Shown here: positions 47,222 to 56,054 of the stretch, piece by piece
How the letters are laid out: the number at the start of each line of letters is the position of its first letter
Position numbering within the stretch: the first letter of the stretch is position 1
From: Pseudomonas sp. Q1-7
GTDB lineage: Bacteria > Pseudomonadota > Gammaproteobacteria > Pseudomonadales > Pseudomonadaceae
Direction: 5' to 3'
DNA: 64,000 nt
Assembly (NCBI RefSeq): GCF_028010285.1
Contig: NZ_CP116304.1
Location: forward strand, 3,984,501-4,048,500
Notes under the pieces: generated by a model
Told to the model about the DNA's origin: nothing
The model's input: the letters and a program-made list of their open reading frames with translations, nothing else
Databases searched by the model: none
Position numbers and translations under genes: made by a program

Positions 47222-48322
47222 TTAAATCACGATCAGGTCGGCCTGCAGGGCACCGGCCTGCTTCAGCGCTTCGAGGATGGCCATCAGGTCGGAGGGCGCC
47301 GCGCCCACCTGGTTCACCGCGCGCACGATCTCGTCGAGGGTGGTGCCGGGGCCGAACTTGAACATCGGCTTGGCTTCCTGCTCGGCGTTGACCCTGGAGC
47401 GCGGCACCACCGCGGTCTGGCCGCCGGAGAAGGCTTCCGGCTGGCTGACGATGGGGTCCTCGGTGATGGTCACGGTGAGGCTGCCGTGGGTCACGGCGGC
47501 CGGCTGCACGCGCACGTTCTGGCCGATGACGATGGTGCCAGTGCGCGAATTGATGATGACCTTGGCCACGGCCTGGCCGGCCTCGATCTCCAGATTCTCG
47601 ATCACCGAGAGGTAGTCCACGCGCTGGTTCGGGTCCAGCGGCGCGCTGACCCGCACGGAACCGCCATCGACGGCCTGGGCGACGCCCGGGCCGAGCAGTT
47701 CGTTGAGCTTGTCGACGATGTTTTTCGCGGTGGTGAAGTCCGGACGGTTGAGGTTCAGGGTGAGGAAGTTGCCCTGTTCGAAACCGCTCGGCACCGGCCG
47801 CTCGACCGTGGCGCCGGCGGGGATGCGCCCGGAGGACGGGACGTTGACGGTGATCTTCGAGCCGTCGCTGCCCTGGGCATCGAAGCCGCCCACCACCAGG
47901 TTGCCCTGGGCGATGGCGTAGACGTTGCCATCGATGCCTTTCAGCGGCGCCATCAGCAGGCTGCCGCCGCGCAGGCTCTTGGCGTTGCCGATGGACGAGA
48001 TGGTGACGTCGATGGTCTGGCCCGGCTTGGCGAAGGGCGGCAGGTCGGCATGGATGGACACGGCCGCGACGTTCTTCAACTGCACGTTGCCGACGTTGGC
48101 CGGCACCTTGATACCGAACTGCGCCAGCATGTTGTTGAACGTTTGCAGGGTGAAGGGCGTCTGGGTGGTCTGGTCACCCGTGCCGTTCAGGCCCACCACC
48201 AGGCCGTAGCCGATCAACTGGTTGGTCCGCACCCCCTGGATGCTCGCCAGGTCCTTCAGGCGTTCGGCCTGGGCGAGGCCGGCAACGAGCAGCAGGCAGA
48301 GGGCGGTGATCAGTCGCTTCAT
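47222..48322 (-). CDS. flgI: Flagellar P-ring protein FlgI
   Basis: Periplasmic P ring around the rod. The 366-aa precursor has a Sec signal ([19 protein letters not shown], cut before ERLKDLAS) and the family opening [25 protein letters not shown] chose ATG 48322 because GAGG sits 7 nt upstream; the in-frame ATG at 48334, which overlaps the flgH stop, lacks a ribosome binding site. It lies between flgH and flgJ (10 bp). Confidence 0.96.
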   Translation of the reverse strand: MKRLITALCLLLVAGLAQAERLKDLASIQGVRTNQLIGYGLVVGLNGTGDQTTQTPFTLQTFNNMLAQFGIKVPANVGNVQLKNVAAVSIHADLPPFAKPGQTIDVTISSIGNAKSLRGGSLLMAPLKGIDGNVYAIAQGNLVVGGFDAQGSDGSKITVNVPSSGRIPAGATVERPVPSGFEQGNFLTLNLNRPDFTTAKNIVDKLNELLGPGVAQAVDGGSVRVSAPLDPNQRVDYLSVIENLEIEAGQAVAKVIINSRTGTIVIGQNVRVQPAAVTHGSLTVTITEDPIVSQPEAFSGGQTAVVPRSRVNAEQEAKPMFKFGPGTTLDEIVRAVNQVGAAPSDLMAILEALKQAGALQADLIVI

Positions 48323-48333
48323 GGTCGGCCTCA

Positions 48334-49047
48334 TCAGAACGGGAACAGCGGGCTCATGAAGAACCGGTCGAACCAGCCGGGCTGGCTGGCATCGGCGAAG
48401 GCGCCCGTGCCGGAATAGGTGATGCGCGCGTCGGCCACACGGGTGGATGGCACGGTGTTGTCGGTGCCGATGTCGTCGGCGCGAACCAGGCCGGCGATGC
48501 GGACCAGTTCATCGCCGGTGTTCAGGGTCAGCCACTTCTCGCCTCGCACGGCGAGGATGCCGTTGGGCAGCACTTCGGAGACGGTGACGGTGATGGAGCC
48601 GGACAGGCTGTTGCTCTGCCCTGCCTTGCTGTCGCCCTTGGTGTCACGGGAGGCGCTGTATTCGGCATCCAGCGACAGGCGCGCGGCGTCCAGCGGGTTG
48701 AGCCCGCCATTGGGGTTGTTCACCGAAACGCCACCGCCGAACAACGAGGTCAGGCCAATGTTGGCGCTGCTGTCCTTCTGGATTTGCGAGTTGGCGTTCT
48801 TGCTGGCCTGGGTGCGCTCGTTGAGGGTGATGGTGATGATGTCACCCACGCGGTAGGCCTTGCGGTCGTCGTAAAGGTTGGTCTCGAACCCGGCCTGGTA
48901 GATGGCGCCGTTGTTCTGCGCGGCCGGCAACGGGGTGCGCGGCAGCACGGGGGCGTAGTACGGATCGTTCGGTCGCGGCGCCGGCTGCACGCAACCCTGG
49001 ATCAGGGCGGCGCCGAGCAGCGGGAGGAGAATGATCAGCCGGTTCAT
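48334..49047 (-). CDS. flgH: Flagellar L-ring lipoprotein FlgH
   Basis: Outer-membrane L ring. The 237-aa precursor is a lipoprotein: signal segment [18 protein letters not shown] then Cys19 in the lipobox LIQGC. The body has the conserved [19 protein letters not shown] and [26 protein letters not shown] patterns. Its TGA stop touches the first possible flgI ATG (TGATG). Confidence 0.96.
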   Translation of the reverse strand: MNRLIILLPLLGAALIQGCVQPAPRPNDPYYAPVLPRTPLPAAQNNGAIYQAGFETNLYDDRKAYRVGDIITITLNERTQASKNANSQIQKDSSANIGLTSLFGGGVSVNNPNGGLNPLDAARLSLDAEYSASRDTKGDSKAGQSNSLSGSITVTVSEVLPNGILAVRGEKWLTLNTGDELVRIAGLVRADDIGTDNTVPSTRVADARITYSGTGAFADASQPGWFDRFFMSPLFPF

Positions 49048-49065
49048 GACAACTACCTCAGGGCG

Positions 49066-49851
49066 TTACAGGTTCTGCGTGACGAAGGCGAGCATCTGGT
49101 CGGCGGTGGAGATGACCTTGGAGTTCATCTCGTAGGCGCGCTGGGTGGTGATCATGTTCACCAGCTCCTCGACCACGCTGACGTTGGAGTTCTCCAGGGT
49201 GTTCTGCTGCACCGCGCCAAGGCCGGTGAGGCCCGGCGTGCCGACCTGCGGCGCGCCGCTGGCGGCGGTTTCCAGGAACAGGTTGTTGCCGATGGCTTCC
49301 AGGCCGCCGTAGTTGACGAAGTCGGCGGTCTGGATGTTGCCGATCACCTGGGGCGCAGGGTTGCCCGTGGTGGTCACGGAGACAGTGCCGTCCTCGCCCA
49401 CGGTGAAGGTCTTGACCTCGGCCGGCAGCACGATGGCCGGTTCCAGGGCGAAGCCCTGGGAGGTGACGATCTGGCCGTCGGAGTTCAGGTGGAAGCTGCC
49501 GTCGCGGGTGTAGCCGACAGTGCCGTCGGGCAGCAGTACCTGGAAGAAGCCGCGGCCGTTGATGGCCATGTCCAGCGGTTGCTCGGTGGTCTGCAGGCTG
49601 CCCTGGGTGAAGATCTTCTGGGTGCCGGCGATGCGCACGCCGGTACCCAGTTGCAGGCCGGTGGGCAGCTCGCTGTCCTGGGTGCTCTGGCCACCCGGCT
49701 GGCGACGGATCTGGTACAGCAGGTCCTCGAATTCGGCGCGGTCACGCTTGAAGCCCGTGGTCGAGACGTTCGCCAGGTTGTTGGAAATGGTGGTCAGGTT
49801 CATGTCCTGGGCGGACAGGCCGGTCTTGCTGACCCAGAGTGCCGGAAGCAT
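49066..49851 (-). CDS. flgG: Distal rod protein FlgG
   Basis: Major distal-rod subunit. The 261-aa protein has the rod/hook N-terminal motif (LSAQDMNLTTISNNLANVSTTGFKRDRAEFEDL), the conserved QLGTGVRIAG-KIFTQGSLQ segment and the C-terminal helix (LENSNVSVVEELVNMITTQRAYEMNSKVI). It follows flgF by 45 bp and precedes flgH by 18 bp. Confidence 0.97.
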   Translation of the reverse strand: MLPALWVSKTGLSAQDMNLTTISNNLANVSTTGFKRDRAEFEDLLYQIRRQPGGQSTQDSELPTGLQLGTGVRIAGTQKIFTQGSLQTTEQPLDMAINGRGFFQVLLPDGTVGYTRDGSFHLNSDGQIVTSQGFALEPAIVLPAEVKTFTVGEDGTVSVTTTGNPAPQVIGNIQTADFVNYGGLEAIGNNLFLETAASGAPQVGTPGLTGLGAVQQNTLENSNVSVVEELVNMITTQRAYEMNSKVISTADQMLAFVTQNL

Positions 49852-49896
49852 GTCGTTCTCCTAGGGCGCCGGAAACATGGCGCCGCCTACTGGTGA

Positions 49897-50640
49897 TTAG
49901 CTGAGCTGCAAGACCCGCGCCATCGCCGAGGCATTGTCCTCGGCGGTGCGCATCATCTTCACGGAAAGTTCGAACTGGCGGGACAGCGAGAGGATCGCGG
50001 TCATTTCTTCCACGGCGTTGACGTTGCTGGCCTCGATGAAGCCGGACGTCACACGCACATTGGCATCGGCCTGCACCGCCTGCTGCGGGTCCTTGACCCG
50101 GATCAGGCCGTCGGTGCCCTTCTCCAGTTGCTGCGGATCGGGATTGACCAGCTTGATGCGGTCCACCTCGGCCACCACGTTGGGACTCTCGCCCAGAGCG
50201 CGGATGCTGAGGGTGCCGTCCTGGCCGATCTCGACTTTCTGCTCCGGCGGAATGGCGATGGGCCCGGCGTTGCCCATGACCGGCAAACCATTGCCGGTGC
50301 GCAACTGGCCGAGGGCGTCGATCTTCAGGCTGGCGGTGCGCACATAGGCCTCACTGCCGTCCGGGGACTGCACGGCGATCCAGCCCTCCCCCTCGATGGC
50401 CACGTCCATGTCGCGGCCGGTCTCCTGCAGGGCGCCAGGCGTGAAGTCGGTACCCGGGCGCTCGGTCATGGCGTAGACCCGCGACGGGAAGCTGTCGCCG
50501 AACACCGGCATGGAGCGCGCCTGTTCGAAATCGCGGCGGAAACCGGACGTCGAGATGTTCGCCAGGTTATTGGCATGGGCACGCTGGGCCAGGGAATTCT
50601 GGCTGGCCCCGCTCATTGCGACATACAGCATCTTGTCCAT
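49897..50640 (-). CDS. flgF: Proximal rod protein FlgF
   Basis: Proximal rod subunit. The 247-aa protein has the rod N-terminal motif (LAQRAHANNLANISTSGFRRDFE) and C-terminal helix (VEEMTAILSLSRQFELSVKMMRTAEDN). The start is ATG 50640 (MDKMLYVAMSGA), with GGAG 7 nt upstream; the longer reading to 50730 runs through the promoter. It heads the flgF-G-H-I-J-K-L run. Confidence 0.96.
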   Translation of the reverse strand: MDKMLYVAMSGASQNSLAQRAHANNLANISTSGFRRDFEQARSMPVFGDSFPSRVYAMTERPGTDFTPGALQETGRDMDVAIEGEGWIAVQSPDGSEAYVRTASLKIDALGQLRTGNGLPVMGNAGPIAIPPEQKVEIGQDGTLSIRALGESPNVVAEVDRIKLVNPDPQQLEKGTDGLIRVKDPQQAVQADANVRVTSGFIEASNVNAVEEMTAILSLSRQFELSVKMMRTAEDNASAMARVLQLS

Positions 50641-50689
50641 GAATCTCTCCGAGTGGCGTTGCCGCCCTTTGACGCTTTGCAGGCTATCC

Positions 50690-50707
50690 AGCAAACGCCA
50701 TGCCAAA
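50690..50707 (-). promoter_or_regulatory. Sigma54 promoter of flgF
   Basis: Minus-strand TTGGCATGGCGTTTGCT has GG (50704-50703) and GC (50692-50691) 10 bp apart and both elements near consensus. It lies about 55 bp upstream of the flgF ATG. Confidence 0.82.
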
Positions 50708-50756
50708 CCCGAAAAACACCCACAAGACACTGAAATAAAAGGAATTTACAGAAAAG

Positions 50757-50780
50757 AAAAAGGCCCCTTGCGGGGCCTTG
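50757..50780 (-). terminator. Intrinsic terminator of the flgBCDE operon
   Basis: On the minus strand AAGGCCCC and GGGGCCTT pair around a 4-nt loop and are followed by TTTCTTTTC. It stands about 170 bp past the flgE stop and before the flgF promoter. Confidence 0.88.
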
Positions 50781-50899
50781 TCAAAGCACTGGCGGCGAGG
50801 GGATGCCGCCAGCGGCAAGGAAGATTGCCGTCCGGCGCCTTGGCTGGCTCCGCACACCGATGCGCTAAAGGCCAGGAAGAAATGATCCTGGCCAAACCT

Positions 50900-50937
50900 G
50901 TGGGAGCGATTTCAAGCGCGACTGAATTCGCGCCCAC
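50900..50937. repeat. REP-like palindrome downstream of flgE
   Basis: GTGGGAGCGATTTCA and the complement of TGAATTCGCGCCCAC pair imperfectly (2 mismatches) around a short loop. The core matches the element at 11682-11778. Confidence 0.7.
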
Positions 50938-50947
50938 AACAGCCTCA

Positions 50948-52285
50948 TCAGCGCAGATTGATGATGGTCTGGGTAACGGCGTCTTCCGTCTGGATGGTCT
51001 TGGCGTTCGCCTGGTAGTTGCGCTGGGCGACGATCAGGTTCACCAACTGGTCCGACAGTTCGACGTTGGAATCCTCCAGGGCGCCGGCCTGCAGGGCACC
51101 GAGGGTGCCGGAGCGCGGCGTGCCAACCACCGGCTCGCCGGATTCGAAGGACTGTACCCAGCCGGTCTTGCCCACGGGAGTCAAGCCCTGGACGTTGGCG
51201 AAGTTGGCCAGGATCACCTGGCCCTGCACCTTGGACTGGCCGTTGGTGTAACGGGCGAAGATCACCCCGGTGTCGTCGATTTCCAGGCCCGCCAGCTGGC
51301 CGGTGGTGTAACCGTCCTGGCTGACGCTGTTGACCGCGAAGGCACTGGAGTATTGCGTGGAACCACGGATATCGATGCTGATACCACCGGGGTTGGCAAC
51401 GGCGCCGTTGGATGACCAGGTGGCCGGCGTGCCGCCGTCGGAGACAGCCGGCACCCAGTCACTGAGGTTCATCAGGCCGGTGACCGGGTCGTAGCTCAGC
51501 TCGCCGCCTGCCGCCATGCCGACGGTGTTCAGACTACCGTCGGTATTGAACAGAAGATTGGTGGTGTGCGGGTCGGTGCTGGTCGGATCGGACGGGTTAC
51601 GACCATCCACCAGCACCGCCATGGTCCAGTTGTTGGTGACCGGCGGCGTGGCGCTCGGATCCGAGTTATTGATGAAGTACTGGGTCATGACGTGGGCATT
51701 GCCCTGGGAGTCATAGATGTTGACCGAGGTGGACGAGGTGTAGGTGGTCGGATCACTCGGATCGAACGGTGTATTGGTCGGCGCCTTGGTCGTGGAGTTC
51801 AGGTTGAATTTCTGAGCGACCTCGGTGGTGGCCCTGGGCGCCTGGTTCGCGGTCTGAATCTGCAGGTCGCTCACCACGCCGTTCTGCACATTGCCATTGG
51901 CGTCGATGCCGTAGCCCTGCAGGCGATAGCCGAAGTTATTGACGATGTAGCCGTTGCGGTCGGTGCCGAAGTAACCGGCGCGGGTGTAGCTGATCTCGCC
52001 GTTGTTGCTGGTCTGGAAGAAACCGTTGCCGTTGATGGCCAGGTCCAGAGCGTTCTGGGTGTAGTTGATGTTGCCCTGGTTGAACAGCTGGGACACGTCA
52101 CCCAGCGTCACGCCGCTGCCCTGGGAGTTCTTGCCGGAGCCGAGCACCGACGCGGCGTAGACGTCGGCGAACTCCGCGCGGGATTGCTTGAAGCCGGCGG
52201 TGCCGGCGTTGGCGATGTTGTTGCCGGTGACGTTGAGGTCGCTGGTCGCCGCACGCAGACCGCTGAGACCGATGTTGAACGCCAT
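50948..52285 (-). CDS. flgE: Flagellar hook protein FlgE
   Basis: Hook subunit. The 445-aa protein has the N-terminal rod/hook motif (GLRAATSDLNVTGNNIANAGTAGFKQSRAEF), large variable D1/D2 domains rich in Asn, Thr and Gly (about 140-380), and the C-terminal helix (LEDSNVELSDQLVNLIVAQRNYQANAKTIQ). It ends the flgB-C-D-E run, 45 bp after flgD. Confidence 0.97.
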   Translation of the reverse strand: MAFNIGLSGLRAATSDLNVTGNNIANAGTAGFKQSRAEFADVYAASVLGSGKNSQGSGVTLGDVSQLFNQGNINYTQNALDLAINGNGFFQTSNNGEISYTRAGYFGTDRNGYIVNNFGYRLQGYGIDANGNVQNGVVSDLQIQTANQAPRATTEVAQKFNLNSTTKAPTNTPFDPSDPTTYTSSTSVNIYDSQGNAHVMTQYFINNSDPSATPPVTNNWTMAVLVDGRNPSDPTSTDPHTTNLLFNTDGSLNTVGMAAGGELSYDPVTGLMNLSDWVPAVSDGGTPATWSSNGAVANPGGISIDIRGSTQYSSAFAVNSVSQDGYTTGQLAGLEIDDTGVIFARYTNGQSKVQGQVILANFANVQGLTPVGKTGWVQSFESGEPVVGTPRSGTLGALQAGALEDSNVELSDQLVNLIVAQRNYQANAKTIQTEDAVTQTIINLR

Positions 52286-52330
52286 TTCTTTCTCCTTTGC
52301 CGGTGCGTCCCGGCGTTCTGAACCGGGAAG

Positions 52331-53011
52331 TTACTGACCGATGACCTGGACCTGCGACAGCGGAACGCTGCCAATACCGGCGAGGTTGAGCGTCAGCTCG
52401 CCGCCGTTCGGCGCCAGGGTCACGCTGTCGACGTTGGCCGGCAGCAGGGTGTAAAGGCCTTTCGTCTCACTGCCGTACTGGGCCTGCGCCTCGAACTTGT
52501 AGGTGCCGGGCGGCATCTCCTTGCCACTGGAGTCCTTGCCGTCCCACATGAAGCTGACGTTGCCGGCGGACTGCTGGCCGAGGTTGATGCGGTTCACCAG
52601 CGCGCCGGCGTTGTCGTACACGTTGACCCAGACGTTGCTGCTGGTGACCGGCAGGACGGCGCTGGCCTTGAAAGTCTCGGCGGTGTCCACCACCGCCTTC
52701 TCGCTCGGTACGATGACCTTGCGCCCTACCAGGGACGAGGCCTGCAGGGCCTGGGACGACTGATAGCCGGAGAGCAGCGAACCCATGCTGGTGTTCAGCT
52801 TCTCGATGCCTTCCACCTGGCTGAACTGCGCCAGCTGGGCGATGAACTCGCCGTTCTCCTGGGGAGACAGCGGATCCTGGTTGTTCAACTGGGCAACCAG
52901 CAGTTCGAGGAACTCGTTCTTGCCGAGGTCCTTGCTCTTGGTTTCGTTCCTGATGGCGTACTGATCGAGGAACGACTGGCCATCAGTGGATGCTACGTTG
53001 CTGACACTCAT
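52331..53011 (-). CDS. flgD: Flagellar hook assembly (capping) protein FlgD
   Basis: Hook cap that guides FlgE polymerisation. The 226-aa protein has the conserved N-terminal region (KNEFLELLVAQLNNQDPLSPQENGEFIAQLAQFSQVEG) and a C-terminal Ig/FlgD-like beta domain (about 105-200; VSFMWDGKDSSGKEMPPGTYKFEAQA). It is 15 bp after flgC. Confidence 0.97.
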   Translation of the reverse strand: MSVSNVASTDGQSFLDQYAIRNETKSKDLGKNEFLELLVAQLNNQDPLSPQENGEFIAQLAQFSQVEGIEKLNTSMGSLLSGYQSSQALQASSLVGRKVIVPSEKAVVDTAETFKASAVLPVTSSNVWVNVYDNAGALVNRINLGQQSAGNVSFMWDGKDSSGKEMPPGTYKFEAQAQYGSETKGLYTLLPANVDSVTLAPNGGELTLNLAGIGSVPLSQVQVIGQ

Positions 53012-53026
53012 GCTGTTCCCTCGCTA

Positions 53027-53473
53027 TCACTGACCCAGGGTCAGCACTTTCTGCATCATCTGTTTGGCGGTGTTCATCATTTCCACGTTGGTCTGGAAGG
53101 ACCGACTGGCTGAAATCATGTCGGCCATCTCCTCGACCACGTTCACGTTCGGGTAGTAGACATAGCCTTCCGCGTTAGCCGCCGGATGGTTGGGCTCGTA
53201 GCGCGGGGTCAGGGTGCTCTGGTCCTCGACCACGCCGAGCACCTGCACGCCGGCGCCAGACTGGTCCTGGTCGGCGAACAGCGAGCCACGGTCCCCATTG
53301 CCCAGGTTGTCCTGGAACACGGTGGCGAACACCGGGTGGCGGGCGCGGTAGGTCTGGTCGAGGCTGGAGGAGACGGTCTCGGCGTTGGCGATGTTGCTGG
53401 AGATAGTGTTCAGCCGAGTGTTCTGGGCACTCATGCCGGTGCCGGCGATATTGAAGATGCTGGACAGGGACAT
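53027..53473 (-). CDS. flgC: Proximal rod protein FlgC
   Basis: Proximal rod subunit. The 148-aa protein has the N-terminal motif MSAQNTRLNTISSNIANAETVSSSL, the family segment YEPNHPAANAEGYVYYPNVNVVEEMADMISASRSFQTNVEM and ends in LTLGQ. It is 14 bp after flgB. Confidence 0.97.
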   Translation of the reverse strand: MSLSSIFNIAGTGMSAQNTRLNTISSNIANAETVSSSLDQTYRARHPVFATVFQDNLGNGDRGSLFADQDQSGAGVQVLGVVEDQSTLTPRYEPNHPAANAEGYVYYPNVNVVEEMADMISASRSFQTNVEMMNTAKQMMQKVLTLGQ

Positions 53474-53487
53474 GGCTTGGCTCTCCG

Positions 53488-53895
53488 TTATTCGCCGCGC
53501 AAGGCCTTGGTCAGGCCGTTGAACTTGCTGTTGAGGAAGGTGAAGCTGGCCTGGAACTGCATGGCGTTCTCGGTGTAGTTCGACTGCTCCAGCTGGGCGT
53601 CGACGGTGTTCTGGTCGATGGCCGCCTGGAACGGGATGCGGTACTTCAGCGAGGCGTCGGCCAGTTCGAAGCCTTCGGCGGCGATATGGTTCGAGTGAGT
53701 CCGGGTGGCCTCGAAACTGCCGTGGGCGGCCCTCTCCGATTGCTGGGCCAGCACGCTGGCGAAGTCCAGGTCACGGGCCTTGTAGTTCGGGGTGTCGGCG
53801 TTGGCGATGTTGTTGGCCAGCACCTCGCCACGCTGGGCGCGGAAGCCGAGGGCTTGCTGATGGATGCCGAGGGCCTTGTCGAAACTGATGCTCAT
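53488..53895 (-). CDS. flgB: Proximal rod protein FlgB
   Basis: Most proximal rod subunit. The 135-aa protein has the family motif RAQRGEVLANNIANADTPNYKARDLDF and a C-terminal helix. It is first in flgB-C-D-E and has a perfect sigma54 promoter about 50 bp upstream. In most pseudomonads the next gene upstream is cheR; here an insert of about 8 kb separates them. Confidence 0.97.
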   Translation of the reverse strand: MSISFDKALGIHQQALGFRAQRGEVLANNIANADTPNYKARDLDFASVLAQQSERAAHGSFEATRTHSNHIAAEGFELADASLKYRIPFQAAIDQNTVDAQLEQSNYTENAMQFQASFTFLNSKFNGLTKALRGE

Positions 53896-53942
53896 GATCC
53901 GGAACCTTTGCCAGTGGCAATCTGGTTTGCTTGCCAGACACT

Positions 53943-53962
53943 CAGCAAAGGCCGTGCCAAAA
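53943..53962 (-). promoter_or_regulatory. Sigma54 promoter of flgBCDE
   Basis: Minus-strand TTGGCACGGCCTTTGCT is a full sigma54 consensus, with GG (53958-53957) and GC (53946-53945) 10 bp apart. It lies about 50 bp upstream of the flgB ATG. Confidence 0.9.
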
Positions 53963-54002
53963 CGATTTACCCTTTATTTTCAACGCATTAGGAACTTGTA
54001 AA

Positions 54003-54083
54003 AGCGGCAAAAGGCGGCAATGGCCTTCCGTTTGCCGCCGGCAGCGGCAAGTCGCCAGGACGCTTTTGCCGCTGCTTGCCGCT
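54003..54083. repeat. Cluster of inverted GGCAA/TTGCC repeats between flgB and the TpsB gene
   Basis: Outer arms at 54003-54020 and 54066-54083 are 18 nt and complementary at 15 positions. An inner hairpin TTGCCG / CGGCAA is at 54032-54050. The 334-bp gap 53896-54229 otherwise holds the flgB promoter and no gene. Confidence 0.65.
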
Positions 54084-54229
54084 TTCGAGCCTCACTCGCC
54101 GCCCCCGTGTAGGACTCCTCCCAAGACGGCTATCGACGTTTCTCTTTCACGCCCGACCGTGTTGTGACGCAGGCCGCAGATCAGGAGCATCCACGCTCCG
54201 CACAGCCCAGGCTTTACCTGCGAGACCCG

Positions 54230-56002
54230 ATGCCGACACTTTCCGTACGTCTTCCCCACACGCCGAATAACCCTCCGCTCCCCACCAAATGCGCTGCGCC
54301 ATCGACCCTCCACGGCTCGCACCCCTGGAGCGGCCGGCTGAGCCTCGCGATCACACTTTCCCTCCTGATACCGCAGGCAATCGCCGCGCCCATACCCAAC
54401 GCCGGGCAAGTCATACGCGACATGGAGCGGGAGACGCTGGATCTTCCAGCCCCCGTGGAGCTGGAACCGAAAACGCGCAAACCGGAACAGTCCGCCCCCG
54501 GCCAGGCGGCCGAACAGGGCCCGCGAATCAGGGTCGAATCGTTTCGCATCGGCGGCAACCAGCTGTTCGACGCCCAGCGCCTGCTGGCGTTGCTCGACGA
54601 CCTCAAGGGCCGCGACCTGAGCCTCGCCGAGCTGAACGCCGCCGCCGGACGCATCGGAGCGTTCTACCAGGAACAAGGCTACGCACTGGCCCGTGCCTAC
54701 CTTCCGCCCCAGGAAGTCGAGGACGGTGTCGTGCGTATCGAGGTGATCGAGGGTCGCTACGGTCGGATCGAGCTGCGCAATGGTTCGCGAACCCGCGAGA
54801 GCGTCCTGCGTCAGCCGCTCTCCCGGCTGGAGAGCGGCGCCGCCGTGCAGGGCGACGAGCTGGAACGCAGCCTGCTGCTGCTCAGCGACCTGCCCGGGTC
54901 GCGCACCAGCGGCACCCTCCGTCCCGGCACCCGAGGCGGTACCACCGACCTCGTGGTGGAGGCCAAACCCGCTCCCCTGCTCAGCGGCACCCTGGATGCC
55001 AACAACTTCGCCGACGACTCCACGGGCGAATACCGCGTCGGTGGCAGCCTCAACCTGAACAGTCCCCTGCGCCTGGGTGACCAGCTCAGCCTGCGCCTGC
55101 TGAGCGGCGACTGGCGCCAGCGTTACTACCGCGCGGCCTACCAACTGCCCATCGGCCCCTGGTCGACGCGCATCGGCCTCGCCCATTCGCGCGCCTACTA
55201 CCACGTGATCAGGACGCCTGACCGCATGGACCTCCTGGGCCTGCAGGGAAACGCCCAGGTCGACAGCCTGTTCCTTACGCAACCGCTGGTGCGCAGCCGC
55301 GCATTCAACCTGAACGCCCAGTTGCAGTACGAAGCCAAGACGCTGCGCGACGACATCACGCTCTTCAACGCTCGCGGCAGGAAGGACATCGGGCTGTGGA
55401 GCGCCGGCATCAGCGGCAACAACCAGGACCGCCTGCTCGGCGGCGGACAGACCGGCTTTTCCCTGACCTGGGGGCATGGCCGCCTGCGCATCGAGGATGC
55501 CCAGGAGCGCGCCCAGGACCGCTATTCCGCTGGCAAGGCCGGAAGCTTCGACAAGCTCAACCTGAACGCCGTGCGCCTGCAGCACCTGGGCGATCGGCTG
55601 CAGCTGTTCGCCCAGATCAACGCCCAATGGGCCTCCGGCAACCTGGACAGCACCGAGAAGCTCACCATCGCCGGTCCCTTCGGCGTTCGCGCCTACCCCA
55701 CCGACAGCAGCGGCGGCACCGGCGACCAGGGTTGGCAGGCCAGCGCGGAGCTGCGCTACGACCTCTCGCCCGGCTGGCAACTGAGCGCCTTCATCGACCA
55801 GGGCGCGGTGACCTTCAACAAGCGCCCCTGGGGGCGCGGCGGCAACCACAACCACATGGCCGGCACCGGTGTCGGCGCCACCTGGTCGGGCCGCAACCAC
55901 CAGATCAGCCTCACCGCGGCCATGCCCATGGGCGAAGCGGAAAAGGGTGTGCAGCCGGATCGCTCGCCGCGCTTCTGGCTGCAAGCCACCCGCTACTTCT
56001 GA
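54230..56002 (+). CDS. Two-partner secretion outer-membrane transporter (TpsB, ShlB/FhaC family)
   Basis: Outer-membrane beta-barrel that exports the TpsA protein encoded next. Counting from the ATG at 54230 (590 aa) there is a signal segment (about 37-55, LSLAITLSLLIPQAIAA). POTRA domains follow (about 100-260; RVESFRIGGNQLFDAQRLLALLDDL, GYALARAYLPPQEVEDGVV), then a 16-strand-type barrel to the terminal aromatic (WLQATRYF). A VRAY element (FGVRAYPTD) resembles the VRGY motif of the family. The start is uncertain: no strong ribosome binding site, and GTG 54164 is an alternative. The plus strand is opposite to the flagellar genes. Confidence 0.88.
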   Translation: MPTLSVRLPHTPNNPPLPTKCAAPSTLHGSHPWSGRLSLAITLSLLIPQAIAAPIPNAGQVIRDMERETLDLPAPVELEPKTRKPEQSAPGQAAEQGPRIRVESFRIGGNQLFDAQRLLALLDDLKGRDLSLAELNAAAGRIGAFYQEQGYALARAYLPPQEVEDGVVRIEVIEGRYGRIELRNGSRTRESVLRQPLSRLESGAAVQGDELERSLLLLSDLPGSRTSGTLRPGTRGGTTDLVVEAKPAPLLSGTLDANNFADDSTGEYRVGGSLNLNSPLRLGDQLSLRLLSGDWRQRYYRAAYQLPIGPWSTRIGLAHSRAYYHVIRTPDRMDLLGLQGNAQVDSLFLTQPLVRSRAFNLNAQLQYEAKTLRDDITLFNARGRKDIGLWSAGISGNNQDRLLGGGQTGFSLTWGHGRLRIEDAQERAQDRYSAGKAGSFDKLNLNAVRLQHLGDRLQLFAQINAQWASGNLDSTEKLTIAGPFGVRAYPTDSSGGTGDQGWQASAELRYDLSPGWQLSAFIDQGAVTFNKRPWGRGGNHNHMAGTGVGATWSGRNHQISLTAAMPMGEAEKGVQPDRSPRFWLQATRYF

Positions 56003-56054
56003 GCAACACCCGTTCTGCTGGGGATCAGCAGAGTTGAATCACAGAGGACCTGCA

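Noticed and set aside
54092-55984. 630-aa minus-strand open frame opposite the TpsB gene
   Set aside because: Antisense shadow; the plus strand encodes a recognisable POTRA/barrel protein.
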